Part shown: positions 37,885 through 45,879 of the stretch, piece after piece | How positions within the stretch are numbered: the stretch's first letter is position 1 | Layout: each line of letters opens with the position of its first letter | Assembly (NCBI GenBank): GCA_016708825.1 | Contig: JADJEZ010000010.1 | Location: forward strand, 62,001 to 126,000 | Origin: Betaproteobacteria bacterium | GTDB lineage: Bacteria; Pseudomonadota; Gammaproteobacteria; Burkholderiales; Usitatibacteraceae | Reading direction: 5' to 3' | Length of the DNA: 64,000 bases | Notes under the pieces: model-generated | Databases searched by the model: none | What the model was told of the DNA's origin: nothing | What the model saw: only the letters and a program-made list of their open reading frames with translations | Program-made: the position numbers and the translations under genes

Positions 37885-38321
37885 AACGCATCCTGGTTTT
37901 CGCTTGCGCCCTCGCCGTCTCGACCGGGGCGATCGCGCAGCTCTACAAGTGGGTCGACAAGGACGGCCGGGTCACGTATTCGGACCAGCCGCCGCCCGCG
38001 CAGGAATCGAAGCAGCTGAACGTGGGCGGGGGAACGTCCACGCCGGCCCGGCGTTCGGCCATCGAGCGCGACAAGGAACTCGACAAGAGCCGCCTGGACG
38101 CGAAGCGAAAGGCGAAGCTCGCCGAGAACCTCGAGAAGAAGGCCCAGGTCGACGAGGAGAACTGCAACCGCGCGAAGGCCTACCTGCGCACGGTGACCGA
38201 CGGCGGCCGCATCGCCACCTACGACGCCAAGGGCGAGCGCGTCCTGCTCGACGACAAGCAGATCGAGGAAGAGCGGGTGAAGGCGCAGAAGGCGGTCGAC
38301 GAGTCCTGCAAGTCTCCTTGA
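37881..38321 (+). CDS. DUF4124 domain-containing periplasmic protein
   Basis: A 146-residue protein. After a short signal peptide (FACALAVSTGAIAQ) comes the DUF4124 motif LYKWVDKDGRVTYSDQPPP, a small beta structure at the start of many proteobacterial envelope proteins. The remainder is charged and helical, with two Cys (ENCNRA and DESCKSP) that could form a disulphide. Start ATG 37881 overlaps the lipoprotein stop by 4 bp and has AAGGAG 6 bp upstream; the frame is open further upstream but only as shadow. Function unknown. Confidence 0.85.
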   Translation: MKRILVFACALAVSTGAIAQLYKWVDKDGRVTYSDQPPPAQESKQLNVGGGTSTPARRSAIERDKELDKSRLDAKRKAKLAENLEKKAQVDEENCNRAKAYLRTVTDGGRIATYDAKGERVLLDDKQIEEERVKAQKAVDESCKSP

Positions 38322-38355
38322 GGAATCCCCCGGGAAAACGCCCGATAGAGGCGAC

Positions 38356-40614
38356 ATGAACCCCATGACGGCGCACCCCCCCTCGGTCTTCCGGAGCATC
38401 CTCGCTTGCCTTCTGGTGGGCGCTGCGACACCTGCATGGGCCGTGGGCCTGGGAGAGCTGCAGGTCCACTCGGCACTGGGCGAGCCGCTCGACGCGACGG
38501 TCGCCCTGTCGTCCGCACCCGGGGCCATCCCGCGCGCAGATTGCTTTGCCCTCGGCCGCGCCGGGGCCGGCGGATTGCCGGGCGTTCCGCGCGCCACGTT
38601 TTCCGTCGAACCGGACGGGTCGGGATGGCGCGTCCGGATCCGCACGCGGGCCGCGCTGGCCGAACCCGTCCTCCAGCTCCGCCTCGACGCGTCCTGCGAA
38701 GGCAGGGACGCGGCCTCGCGCAACTACGAGATCCTGCTCGACCGGCGACCGGCGCGCACGCCGCCGCCCGCGTTCCGGTCCCTTCCGGGCGACACGCTCG
38801 CGGCACTCGCGGCGGCGATCTACCCGAACAGCCCGGCGGTGCGCGAGGCGTACGTCCGCGCGCTCGTCGCCGCGAATCCCGCCGTTGCCGGCCTGCCGCC
38901 CGATCAACCCGTGCCACCCGGCACGCCGATCGTATTGCCGGACCTGCGGCGTTTTTCGATGAGCCTTGCCACAACACCTGCCGCGGCGCGTTCGGCGTTG
39001 CCCGCCCCGGCGGCGCAGGGTGCAGCCCGGCCGGCCGCGCAGGCCGCGCCGCAGGAATCGGCGGCCGCCGCGAAACCCACCCGGGTCGCGACCGGGCCGC
39101 GCAAGGCCGAAGTGCCGAAATCGGCACCAGTCGCGAAGCCCGAAGTGTCGAGATCGCCGCCAGTCGCCAAGCCCGAAGCGCCGAAACCGGCTCCGGGTGC
39201 AAAGCCCGCGGAAGCCCGGAAGCCGCCTTCGCCGGCAACGGCGCCCGCACGGCCCGGCGATGGCCGTTTCGTGCTCCGGCTCTCCTCGTCCGAAGTCGAT
39301 CTCACCCGCAGCCGCGGAATCGACGACGGCACGCGGTCGCGGCTGCGCGAGCGCCTGCTCGTGCTGGATGCGGACGACCAGGTCGCCGCTCTCCTGTCCA
39401 TGCGCAACAGCCTGAAGCAGCTGGAGGGCCGGGTGGCGGAACTGCAGCTGAAGCTCTCCATGCTGCCAGCGACCGTGACGGCGACGCCCGCCAAGCCCCA
39501 GCCTGCCCCGGCGGCCGCCCCGCCTCCCGTCAAGCCACAGCCTGTTCCAACGGCCGCCCCGCCTCCCGCCGCGCCGGCTCAGGTTGCGACTCCGAATGCG
39601 CAAACGGCGACGACCGCGCAGCCGAAGCCCGACGTAGCCGCAGCGGCCGGAACCACGATCCCGACGCGGGAGCTCTCCGCACCCGCAAGGCCGGCGCCCG
39701 CCGCCGCCCTGGTTTCGAAACCCCCGGCTCCCGTCGCGCCTGCGGATGCGGAAAAACTGCCCTCGTGGCTCTGGGGTGTACTCGCGCCCTGATCGTCGCC
39801 GTCATCGCAGCCCTCGCGTGGCGCATGAGGAGGCCGCGAGCCCGCGCCCGCGCCCGTGGCGAGGATGATCTGCCTGCCTCGCCCGCATCGGACCTGGACG
39901 ACGCCGATGCCATGATGCGTCGCGCGGACGCGATCCTCGACGAGAAACCTCCCGTGGACGCCGCACGCGAGCACCGGTTCGTCGCCGGATCCGACGAGAG
40001 TCTCGCGACCGAGGTGCCGGCCGGGACCCGGAGATCCTTCGCCGCCGCTACATCGAGGAGCGCTTCCCCGAAATCGCCACGGGAACGATAGAACCCGGCA
40101 ACGAGGACTCCGTGGTGAAGGCGGCGCGCCTCTTCTACGAGGACGGCGCGATCGCGCGCGCGATCGAGCTGCTGCATTTCGCCGTGGAGGAGCAGCCGGC
40201 GGCGCTCAAGCCCTGGCTCGCGCTCTTCGAGATCTTCCGCCTGGAGCGCCTGGCCGGCCCGTTTGCGGATCTCGCCGCGCGGTTCCGGGAACACCATGGC
40301 TCGAGCCGGAGCTGGCTCAAGGTCCAGCACATCGGGCGCGAGATCGATCCGAAGAACCCGCTCTTCGGCGAGCCCGCCTTCAACAGCATCGAGACCATCG
40401 CGATTCCGGCGCAGAAGGCGGGCGAAGCGGTCACCTTCGACCCGCTTGCCGAGAACTGGCTCAATGCGCCGATGGATTTCACCACCGACGCGCTCGCCGC
40501 GAGCCTGCGCTCCGGACTCCTCGCCGACGCGGGTGTGACCGATTCCGATCTCATCGCCAACCCGATGCCGGCATTGAAGAGCGTCGAGATGTTCAACGTT
40601 GCCTGCGGCACTGA
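38356..40614 (+). CDS. FimV/HubP-like polar protein, broken by at least two frameshifts
   Basis: A FimV-family protein of about 750 residues after correction. An N-terminal signal (SILACLLVGAATPAWA), the FimV N-domain GLGELQVHSALGEPLDA, a LysM-like peptidoglycan-binding segment (PGDTLAALAAAIYPNSPAV), a long Ala/Pro/Lys-rich region, a coiled coil near residue 350 (MRNSLKQLEGRVAELQL) and a membrane helix (ALIVAVIAALAWRMRR) follow in that order, then a cytosolic TPR-like tail (AARLFYEDGAIARAIELL). The frame shifts at about 39786 and again within 40017-40025, each one base short; the 3' end near 40598-40614 is uncertain and may hold a third shift. FimV organises type IV pili and the cell pole; that role is assumed. 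Confidence 0.72.
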
Positions 40615-42227
40615 CCTTGCCGACCGACGCGACAACCGCCTATCCCGTCGACCTGGGCCGCGTGCTTGCCGCGAAGACGGTTCGCGAAGCCGGCTCGCGC
40701 GCGCTCTTCCTTGCGGCGATGCGCGAGCTGGGCAAGAACGCGCCGCCCTTCTCCGCCGACCGACTGGCGTGGCTGATGAAGGTCGAGGAGCACTTCCAGA
40801 CCCTGCTCGTCTACGACCAGCTCGAGTACCTCCGCGGGCCCGCGACCGTGGCGGAAACGGAGCGCGACTTCGTCCTCACCGTCCAGCGGATCCTCCTCGA
40901 GGCGGCCAACGGGTTCCAGCGCTTCCTGCGCAACCGGGACGAATGGGCCGCTGCCTCCGAAGACGCGGCCCTTCGGTTCCGGGTCACGGGACTCGCGCTG
41001 AACGCGATCCACGGATTCGTGAAGTGGAGCTGGTTCCTCGGCGAACCGGGCCGGGGCATTCCGTGGAAGCAGATGCACGCCCTCTACGGCCTCGCGGAGG
41101 CGGAAGGGTACTCGCAGACGCCCTTCGTCCTGCATGCCTCGCAGGCGAGCTTCAAGCCCTCGGTGCAGTCCCTGTACCTGCGCACGCTGGTCCTCGACCT
41201 GGTGAACGCGGGCCAGCTTTCGCGCGCGCAGGTGGAGATCGCCGACGGCTGGTTTGCCTCGTGGTGCGAGGAGTACAGCCTGGACGCCGACTACTCGTCG
41301 CGCTTCCACCTCTTCTTCGTGGATCTCGCGACGGACCGCGGGCTGCGCCACATGCGCAAGGACAGCCACGGTGACTCCGTGCGCTACGTGCGCGCCGAGG
41401 GCCTGAAGGCCCAGTTGGAGGAGATCCAGGCGGGCCTTCGCCACGGCAGGCTCTTCGCGGGGCACGGCGCCGGCGCGATCCTCCCCGTCGAGGAGCACGT
41501 CGCGCTGCTCGCGACGATCGAGAAGCTCTACCAGTCCATGATCGCCGGCGCCGAGAACCGCATCGAGGAGCGCACGACCTTCGAGAACCGCGAGATCGAC
41601 GTCGTCGTCGGCATGGACTTCGTGCTCGCGAGGATCCGGCGGGGGCCGGAAACCGCTTCCGCGGAGGGAGCTTCACCGGGCGCATCGGTGGCCACCGACA
41701 TGGTCGAGATCAGCCCATCGGGCCTTTCGCTCACCGCGATCGACGCCAGCCCGCCGGCGGCCCCGAGCATCGATCCCGACATCCAGACATGGCGGGTGAA
41801 GGACCTGAGCTCCAAGGGCTACGGCCTGCTCGTGGACAAGGCCTCGGCGGATACGGTCATGCTCAACGGAATCATCGGCCTGCGCGACCAGGTGTCCGGC
41901 GGATGGATCCTCGGCAGCGTCGTGCGCAAGCTCGCGAACCGCATCCGCGGGGAAATGCTCGCCGGCGTCGAGGTGATTTCCTACCACCCGCTGCGCATCG
42001 TGCTCGACCCGGTCGCGGGCGGCGACGGGCTCGAGGCGCTTTACCTGCCGGGCCTCGATCCTTCGGGAAAGCTCGACTCCATCCTGATCCGCAGCACCGA
42101 CTATTCGGCGACGACGCCCTACCATGTCGCAACGGGAGGGGCGATCTACCGCATCCGCCTGAACCGCATCGCGAAGAAGGGCGCCGACTGGATCAGGGTT
42201 CGCTTCGAGATCGAGTCGAAGTCCTAA
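40599..42227 (+). CDS. PilZ-like domain protein of unknown function
   Basis: A 542-residue protein that follows the FimV-like gene with no gap. The first 350 residues are helical and unrecognised (YPVDLGRVLAAKTVREAG and on). The C-terminal part WRVKDLSSKGYGLLVD, then GLRDQVSGGWILGSVVRKL, has the look of a PilZ-like beta barrel, though a full RxxxR-D/NxSxxG c-di-GMP motif is not evident. It ends IRVRFEIESKS. The start is a TTG (40599) without a good RBS, so either a frame error hides the true start or the protein is fused to the gene upstream. Its stop converges with rnfH, the two overlapping by 4 bp. Confidence 0.66.
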   Translation: MPAALTLPTDATTAYPVDLGRVLAAKTVREAGSRALFLAAMRELGKNAPPFSADRLAWLMKVEEHFQTLLVYDQLEYLRGPATVAETERDFVLTVQRILLEAANGFQRFLRNRDEWAAASEDAALRFRVTGLALNAIHGFVKWSWFLGEPGRGIPWKQMHALYGLAEAEGYSQTPFVLHASQASFKPSVQSLYLRTLVLDLVNAGQLSRAQVEIADGWFASWCEEYSLDADYSSRFHLFFVDLATDRGLRHMRKDSHGDSVRYVRAEGLKAQLEEIQAGLRHGRLFAGHGAGAILPVEEHVALLATIEKLYQSMIAGAENRIEERTTFENREIDVVVGMDFVLARIRRGPETASAEGASPGASVATDMVEISPSGLSLTAIDASPPAAPSIDPDIQTWRVKDLSSKGYGLLVDKASADTVMLNGIIGLRDQVSGGWILGSVVRKLANRIRGEMLAGVEVISYHPLRIVLDPVAGGDGLEALYLPGLDPSGKLDSILIRSTDYSATTPYHVATGGAIYRIRLNRIAKKGADWIRVRFEIESKS

Positions 42228-42484
42228 AGCCCGGCGCGAGCGCGGCGGGCCGCCTTCGGGTCGGCAAGCAGCGGGCGGTAGACCTCCACCCGGTCCGCGT
42301 CCCGAAGCACGCGATCGGGCGTGCAACGCTTGCCCCACACGCCGACGTGATCCAGCGCGAGTCCTGGATGGCGCTCGGCCACCCGCGCGGCGGCAAGCGC
42401 CATTGCCACGCTCGCGCCCTCCTCGATCTCCACGTGGAGCGTGTCCTGCCGGTCGGCGGCGGCGATCACGACGAGGATCCGCAT
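42224..42484 (-). CDS. rnfH: RnfH family protein
   Basis: An 86-residue ubiquitin-like-fold protein of the RnfH/UPF0125 family (also called RatB), starting with a hydrophobic beta strand (RILVVIAAADRQDTLHVEI) and ending with the conserved VGVWGKRCTPDRVLRDADRV then EVYRPLLADPK. Function is unproven; it is almost always next to ratA and smpB, as here. Its ATG overlaps the ratA stop by one base (TGATG). The frame is open upstream in the ratA region only as shadow. Confidence 0.88.
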   Translation of the reverse strand: MRILVVIAAADRQDTLHVEIEEGASVAMALAAARVAERHPGLALDHVGVWGKRCTPDRVLRDADRVEVYRPLLADPKAARRARAGL

Positions 42485-42945
42485 CACGGTAGCGCCTGCG
42501 GTGCGGCTTGTCCCGCGCGCGCGAGCAGGGCCGCGCGTTCGACGAAGCGATCGACGATCGTCTCCATGATCTGGCCGAAGACCGGGCCCATAACCACTTC
42601 CAGCGCACGGCTGGAGAAGGCGTAGTCGATCGAGAACTCGATGGCGCAGCCTTCCGGGCCCAGCGGACGAATGTGCCAATGGCCCGCGAGGCGCTCGAAG
42701 GGGCCGTCGGCGAGTTCCAGGTGGATCCATTCCGGCCGGGTGTTGCGGTTGCGCGTGGCGACGTGGCTGCGGATGCCGTGGAAATCGATGTCGATGCGCG
42801 CGTGCGTCTCCGAATCCGTGCGGCCGAAGACCTCCACACCGCTGCACCACGGGAGGAACTGCGGGTAGGCCTCGACGCCGTCCACCAGGGCGGACATGCT
42901 CTCGGAGGAATGGTCGACGATGACCTTGCGGATCACGGTGGGCAT
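42484..42945 (-). CDS. ratA: Ribosome association toxin RatA / START-like lipid-binding family
   Basis: A 153-residue START/Bet v 1-fold protein of the RatA (YfjG) family, related to mitochondrial Coq10. The start VIRKVIVDHSSESMSALVD and the core segment YPQFLPWCSGVEVFGR match the family, and the tail ends in an amphipathic helix near FVERAALLARAGQ. In E. coli RatA was reported to block 70S association; a ubiquinone-binding role is an alternative. It is divergent from smpB across an 83-bp gap and coupled to rnfH downstream. Confidence 0.91.
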   Translation of the reverse strand: MPTVIRKVIVDHSSESMSALVDGVEAYPQFLPWCSGVEVFGRTDSETHARIDIDFHGIRSHVATRNRNTRPEWIHLELADGPFERLAGHWHIRPLGPEGCAIEFSIDYAFSSRALEVVMGPVFGQIMETIVDRFVERAALLARAGQAAPQALP

Positions 42946-43028
42946 GGGAGCGGCATTTTACGGCCAGCCCCCGGTAGAATGCGAACCTCGCGGTTTCCGC
43001 CGACATCCCCGCCAGCCGCGCCCCCGCC

Positions 43029-43475
43029 ATGAGCATCGCCGAGAACCGCAAGGCCTTCCACGACTATTTCATCGAAGAGCGCTTCGAGGCCGGGCTCGTG
43101 CTCGAGGGCTGGGAGGTGAAGGCGATCCGCGCGGGCCGCGCGCAGCTGAAGGAGGCCTACGTGATCGTGCGCGGCGAGGAGGCTTTCGTGATCGGCATGC
43201 ACGTGAGCGCCCTGCCCACGGCATCCACCCACGTGCATCCCGACCCCACGCGCACGCGCAAGCTCCTGCTCCACGCAGCGGAACTCGCCAAGCTCATCGG
43301 CAAGGTCGAACAGCGCGGCTATACCCTCGTTCCGGTGAACCTCCACTACGCGAAGGGGCGCATCAAGCTGGAGATCGGGCTCGCCAAGGGCAAGAAGCAG
43401 CACGACAAGCGGGAAGCGGAGAAGGATCGCGACTGGGCCCGCGAGAAGCAGCGCCTGCTGCGCCGCGGGGTCTGA
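43029..43475 (+). CDS. smpB: SsrA-binding protein SmpB
   Basis: A complete 148-residue tmRNA-binding protein for trans-translation. The start IAENRKAFHDYFIEERFEAG, the GWEVKAIRAGRAQLKEAY segment and the basic C-terminal tail (KRE, DRDWAREKQRLLRR) that follows the mRNA channel are standard. The gene is divergent from ratA, a classic proteobacterial arrangement. ssrA itself is not in this window as far as I can tell. Confidence 0.96.
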   Translation: MSIAENRKAFHDYFIEERFEAGLVLEGWEVKAIRAGRAQLKEAYVIVRGEEAFVIGMHVSALPTASTHVHPDPTRTRKLLLHAAELAKLIGKVEQRGYTLVPVNLHYAKGRIKLEIGLAKGKKQHDKREAEKDRDWAREKQRLLRRGV

Positions 43476-43651
43476 ACGCGCAGGCGCGCCCACTCCGGGC
43501 AGCGAGGTAACAGCCGTTGCACCCGCGGATCAGGCACCGCCTCGTGGCGGTCGTCCTACCATGACTCCACAAGACCGGATCGCGAAGGGTCTCGGGCTTC
43601 CACGAGGGGCCGGGCCTGTCCGCACCGCCACAAGCGCTGGAGGAAGACGAC

Positions 43652-44716
43652 ATGGCTGCTCGCAAGATCCTGATCCTGGGAGCCTCGTACGGTTCGCTCC
43701 TGGGCATGAAGCTGGCACTCGCGGGGCACCGCGTGAAGCTCACCTGCCTCCCCGCGGAGGCCGAACTCATCAACGCGAAGGGCGCGATCGTCCGCATTCC
43801 CGTGAAGGGGCGTGAGAACCCTGTCGAGGTGAATTCGCAGCGCCTTCCCGGACGCCTCGATGCCGGCGAGCCCGCCGGAATCGACCCCGCCGGCTACAAT
43901 CTCGTGGCGCTTGCGATGCAGGAGCCGCAATTTCGCGCGCCGGGCGTACGGGAACTGCTCGATGCGGTAGCGAAGTCCGGCGTGCCGTGCATGTCGATCA
44001 TGAACATGCCGCCGGTTCCCTACCTGCGGCGCATTCCCGGGATCGACGCGGACAAGTGCGTGCACTGCTACACCGACGCTTCCGTCTGGGACAGCTTCGA
44101 GCCGCGCCTGGTGACACTGTGCAGCCCGGATCCCCAGGCTTTCCGCCCGCCCGATGAGGGCGTGAACGTGCTCCAGGTCCGGCTGCCGACCAACTTCAAG
44201 GCGGCCCGGTTCGAGTCCGATGACCACACGGCGCTGCTTCGCGAACTTGCCGCGGGCATCGATGCAGCCCGCTTCGAGGAAGACGGCGAGTCCATCGAAC
44301 TGCCCGTGAAGCTCAAGGTGCACGATTCGGTGTTCGTGCCGCTGGCGAAGTGGGCCATGCTCCTCGCGGGGAACTACCGCTGCGTGCAGGCCGAAACGGT
44401 CCGCCCCATCAAAGAGGCGGTCCACGGCGACCTGGCAGCTTCCCGCGCGGTCTACGACTGGGTGGTGAAGCTCTGCCTGGCGCTTGGCGCCCGGGAGGAA
44501 GACCTCGTGCCGTTCGACAAGTACGCGAATGCGGCGCTGTCCCTCGGCAATCCCTCTTCCGCGGCCCGGGCGCTGGCCGGTGGTGCCCAGCACATCGAGC
44601 GGGTCGACCGCCTGGTGCAGGCGGTGGCGGCACAGAAGGGAATGCACAACGCCGTCGTCGACGAGACCGTGGCGCTCGTGGACGGCTGGCTCGTGCGCAA
44701 TCGCCGGAAAGGCTGA
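43652..44716 (+). CDS. Ketopantoate reductase-like oxidoreductase
   Basis: A 354-residue protein with an N-terminal Rossmann fold: ILILGASYGSLLGMKLALAG shows the dinucleotide-binding glycines, followed by the ApbA/PanE-type topology and a helical C-terminal half ending HNAVVDETVALVDGW. The catalytic Lys of PanE may correspond to one in the KLKVHDSVFVPLAKWAML region, but I cannot align it securely. It could be a ketopantoate reductase or one of the many uncharacterised relatives. GGAGGA 7 bp before ATG 43652 supports the start. No pantothenate genes are nearby. Confidence 0.72.
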   Translation: MAARKILILGASYGSLLGMKLALAGHRVKLTCLPAEAELINAKGAIVRIPVKGRENPVEVNSQRLPGRLDAGEPAGIDPAGYNLVALAMQEPQFRAPGVRELLDAVAKSGVPCMSIMNMPPVPYLRRIPGIDADKCVHCYTDASVWDSFEPRLVTLCSPDPQAFRPPDEGVNVLQVRLPTNFKAARFESDDHTALLRELAAGIDAARFEEDGESIELPVKLKVHDSVFVPLAKWAMLLAGNYRCVQAETVRPIKEAVHGDLAASRAVYDWVVKLCLALGAREEDLVPFDKYANAALSLGNPSSAARALAGGAQHIERVDRLVQAVAAQKGMHNAVVDETVALVDGWLVRNRRKG

Positions 44717-44760
44717 ATCCGCTGCTACGGCGGCCGGACCGGCGCCGCCACGCTGCCCTG

Positions 44761-45464
44761 CTACCGGGGGGCGAGCGTCCAGTCGGGAGTCAGGGTTTCC
44801 GGCAGCGGCGAACGCGCCTTGAGCGCGGAAAGCTCGCGGGTCGCGATGCCGCCCCAGAGCGCGAACAGCCGGCCGAGGGCCCGCTCGTTGGACGCCGCAT
44901 CGGTACGCTGCAGCGTCGGGTATTTCAGGGTTTGCCGCTTGTCGCGCATCCGGCCGAGCAGCGCGCCGGTCCGGGAATCGCGCATTTCCACCACCAGCGT
45001 GGCTTCTACGGCGACATTCGCGTAGTTGCGCTCGATGCCCGTGGTGGTGCTCGCCGGCGCGCTGACCTGCAGGTCCCGCACGCTCGGCGACACGAGCAGG
45101 ACGTCTTCCCCAGGCGCCGCGACGATCTCGTAGCCGGCGGACCGGAAGACATCCGTCCAGGCCCCGTCGAATCCCGTACGCGCCGATTCGAGCAGAACCT
45201 GCACGTCGGCTGCCGTCACCCGTCCGGAAAGCGTGGCGCCGCGACGGTTCACGTCGCGAAGCCAGTCCCGCTCGAGCGTGACGTTCGCCGGCATCAGGAA
45301 AACCTTCCCGTAGGCCCGGAAATCCGCCCCCGGCCTGAGGAAAGTTTCGTCGACCCCGTCGCGCGAACCGGAACGAGGCCGTCCGCCGGCGGCGCGGCCG
45401 CCGCCGCGTTTCCTGCGGCTGAAAGAAGCATCGAAATGGCTGCAACCCGGATCATGGCGATCAT
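44761..45464 (-). CDS. DUF3313 family envelope protein, interrupted by one frameshift
   Basis: About 234 residues once corrected. The signal peptide reads from ATG 45464 (core RVAAISMLLSAAGNAAAAA, start MIAMI) into DGLVPVRATG; then a run of four C (45354-45357; G on the coding strand) breaks the frame. A fifth gives VDETFLRPGADFRAYGKVF and the conserved DUF3313 core LMPANVTLERDW, ending TPDWTLAPR. DUF3313 proteins are envelope lipoproteins or periplasmic proteins of unknown function; no lipobox is visible here. The homopolymer position again suggests a sequence error. It converges on the ketopantoate-reductase-like gene. Confidence 0.78.
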
Positions 45465-45531
45465 GGTGCCCCCTTCCCGGAACCGGTCCGGCGAATGCCG
45501 CGAAGGCCGCGAGCGCGGCCTGCGGAGATGA

Positions 45532-45607
45532 TGGGGTGGCTGATGGGATTCGAACCCACGACAACTGGAATCACAATCCAGGACTCTACCGCTGAGCTAC
45601 AGCCACC
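45532..45607 (-). tRNA. tRNA-His (anticodon GTG)
   Basis: The minus strand gives a full cloverleaf with acceptor GTGGCTG paired with CAGCCAC, a D-arm around AGCTCAGCGGTAGAG, the anticodon loop in CTGGATTGTGATTCCAG (anticodon GTG), and the T-arm GTGGGTTCGAATCCCAT. The extra 5' G at 45607 is the His-specific G-1, and the encoded 3' end CCA ends at 45532. Third of three tRNAs. Confidence 0.96.
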
Positions 45608-45618
45608 ATCGCTGAATC

Positions 45619-45695
45619 TGGCACGCCCGACAGGATTCGAACCTGTTACCCCCGGCTTAGAAGGCCGGTGCTCTATCCGGATGAGCTACGGGCGC
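45619..45695 (-). tRNA. tRNA-Arg (anticodon TCT)
   Basis: A 77-base cloverleaf on the minus strand starting GCGCCCG, with D-arm AGCTCATCCGGATAGAG, anticodon loop in CCGGCCTTCTAAGCCGG (TCT), T-arm ACAGGTTCGAATCCTGT and an encoded CCA at 45619-45621. It lies between the Pro and His tRNAs. Confidence 0.96.
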
Positions 45696-45722
45696 ATTCC
45701 AATCCTCTACGGGCGATGAATC

Positions 45723-45799
45723 TGGTCGGGGTGGAGGGATTCGAACCCCCGACACCTTGCTCCCAAAGCAAGTGCGCTACCAGGCTGCGCTACACCCCG
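45723..45799 (-). tRNA. tRNA-Pro (anticodon TGG)
   Basis: A 77-base cloverleaf on the minus strand starting CGGGGTG, with D-arm AGCGCAGCCTGGTAGCG, anticodon loop in CTTGCTTTGGGAGCAAG (TGG), T-arm CGGGGGTTCGAATCCCT and an encoded CCA at 45723-45725. First of the three; pnp ends 80 bp upstream on the same strand. Confidence 0.96.
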
Positions 45800-45879
45800 T
45801 CGGACCTTTCCAAGGCGAGCGCGGATTATACGCGCCGCGCCCCGGGGCCCACAACGCGGCGGGCGCAGCCCGCCGGCGC

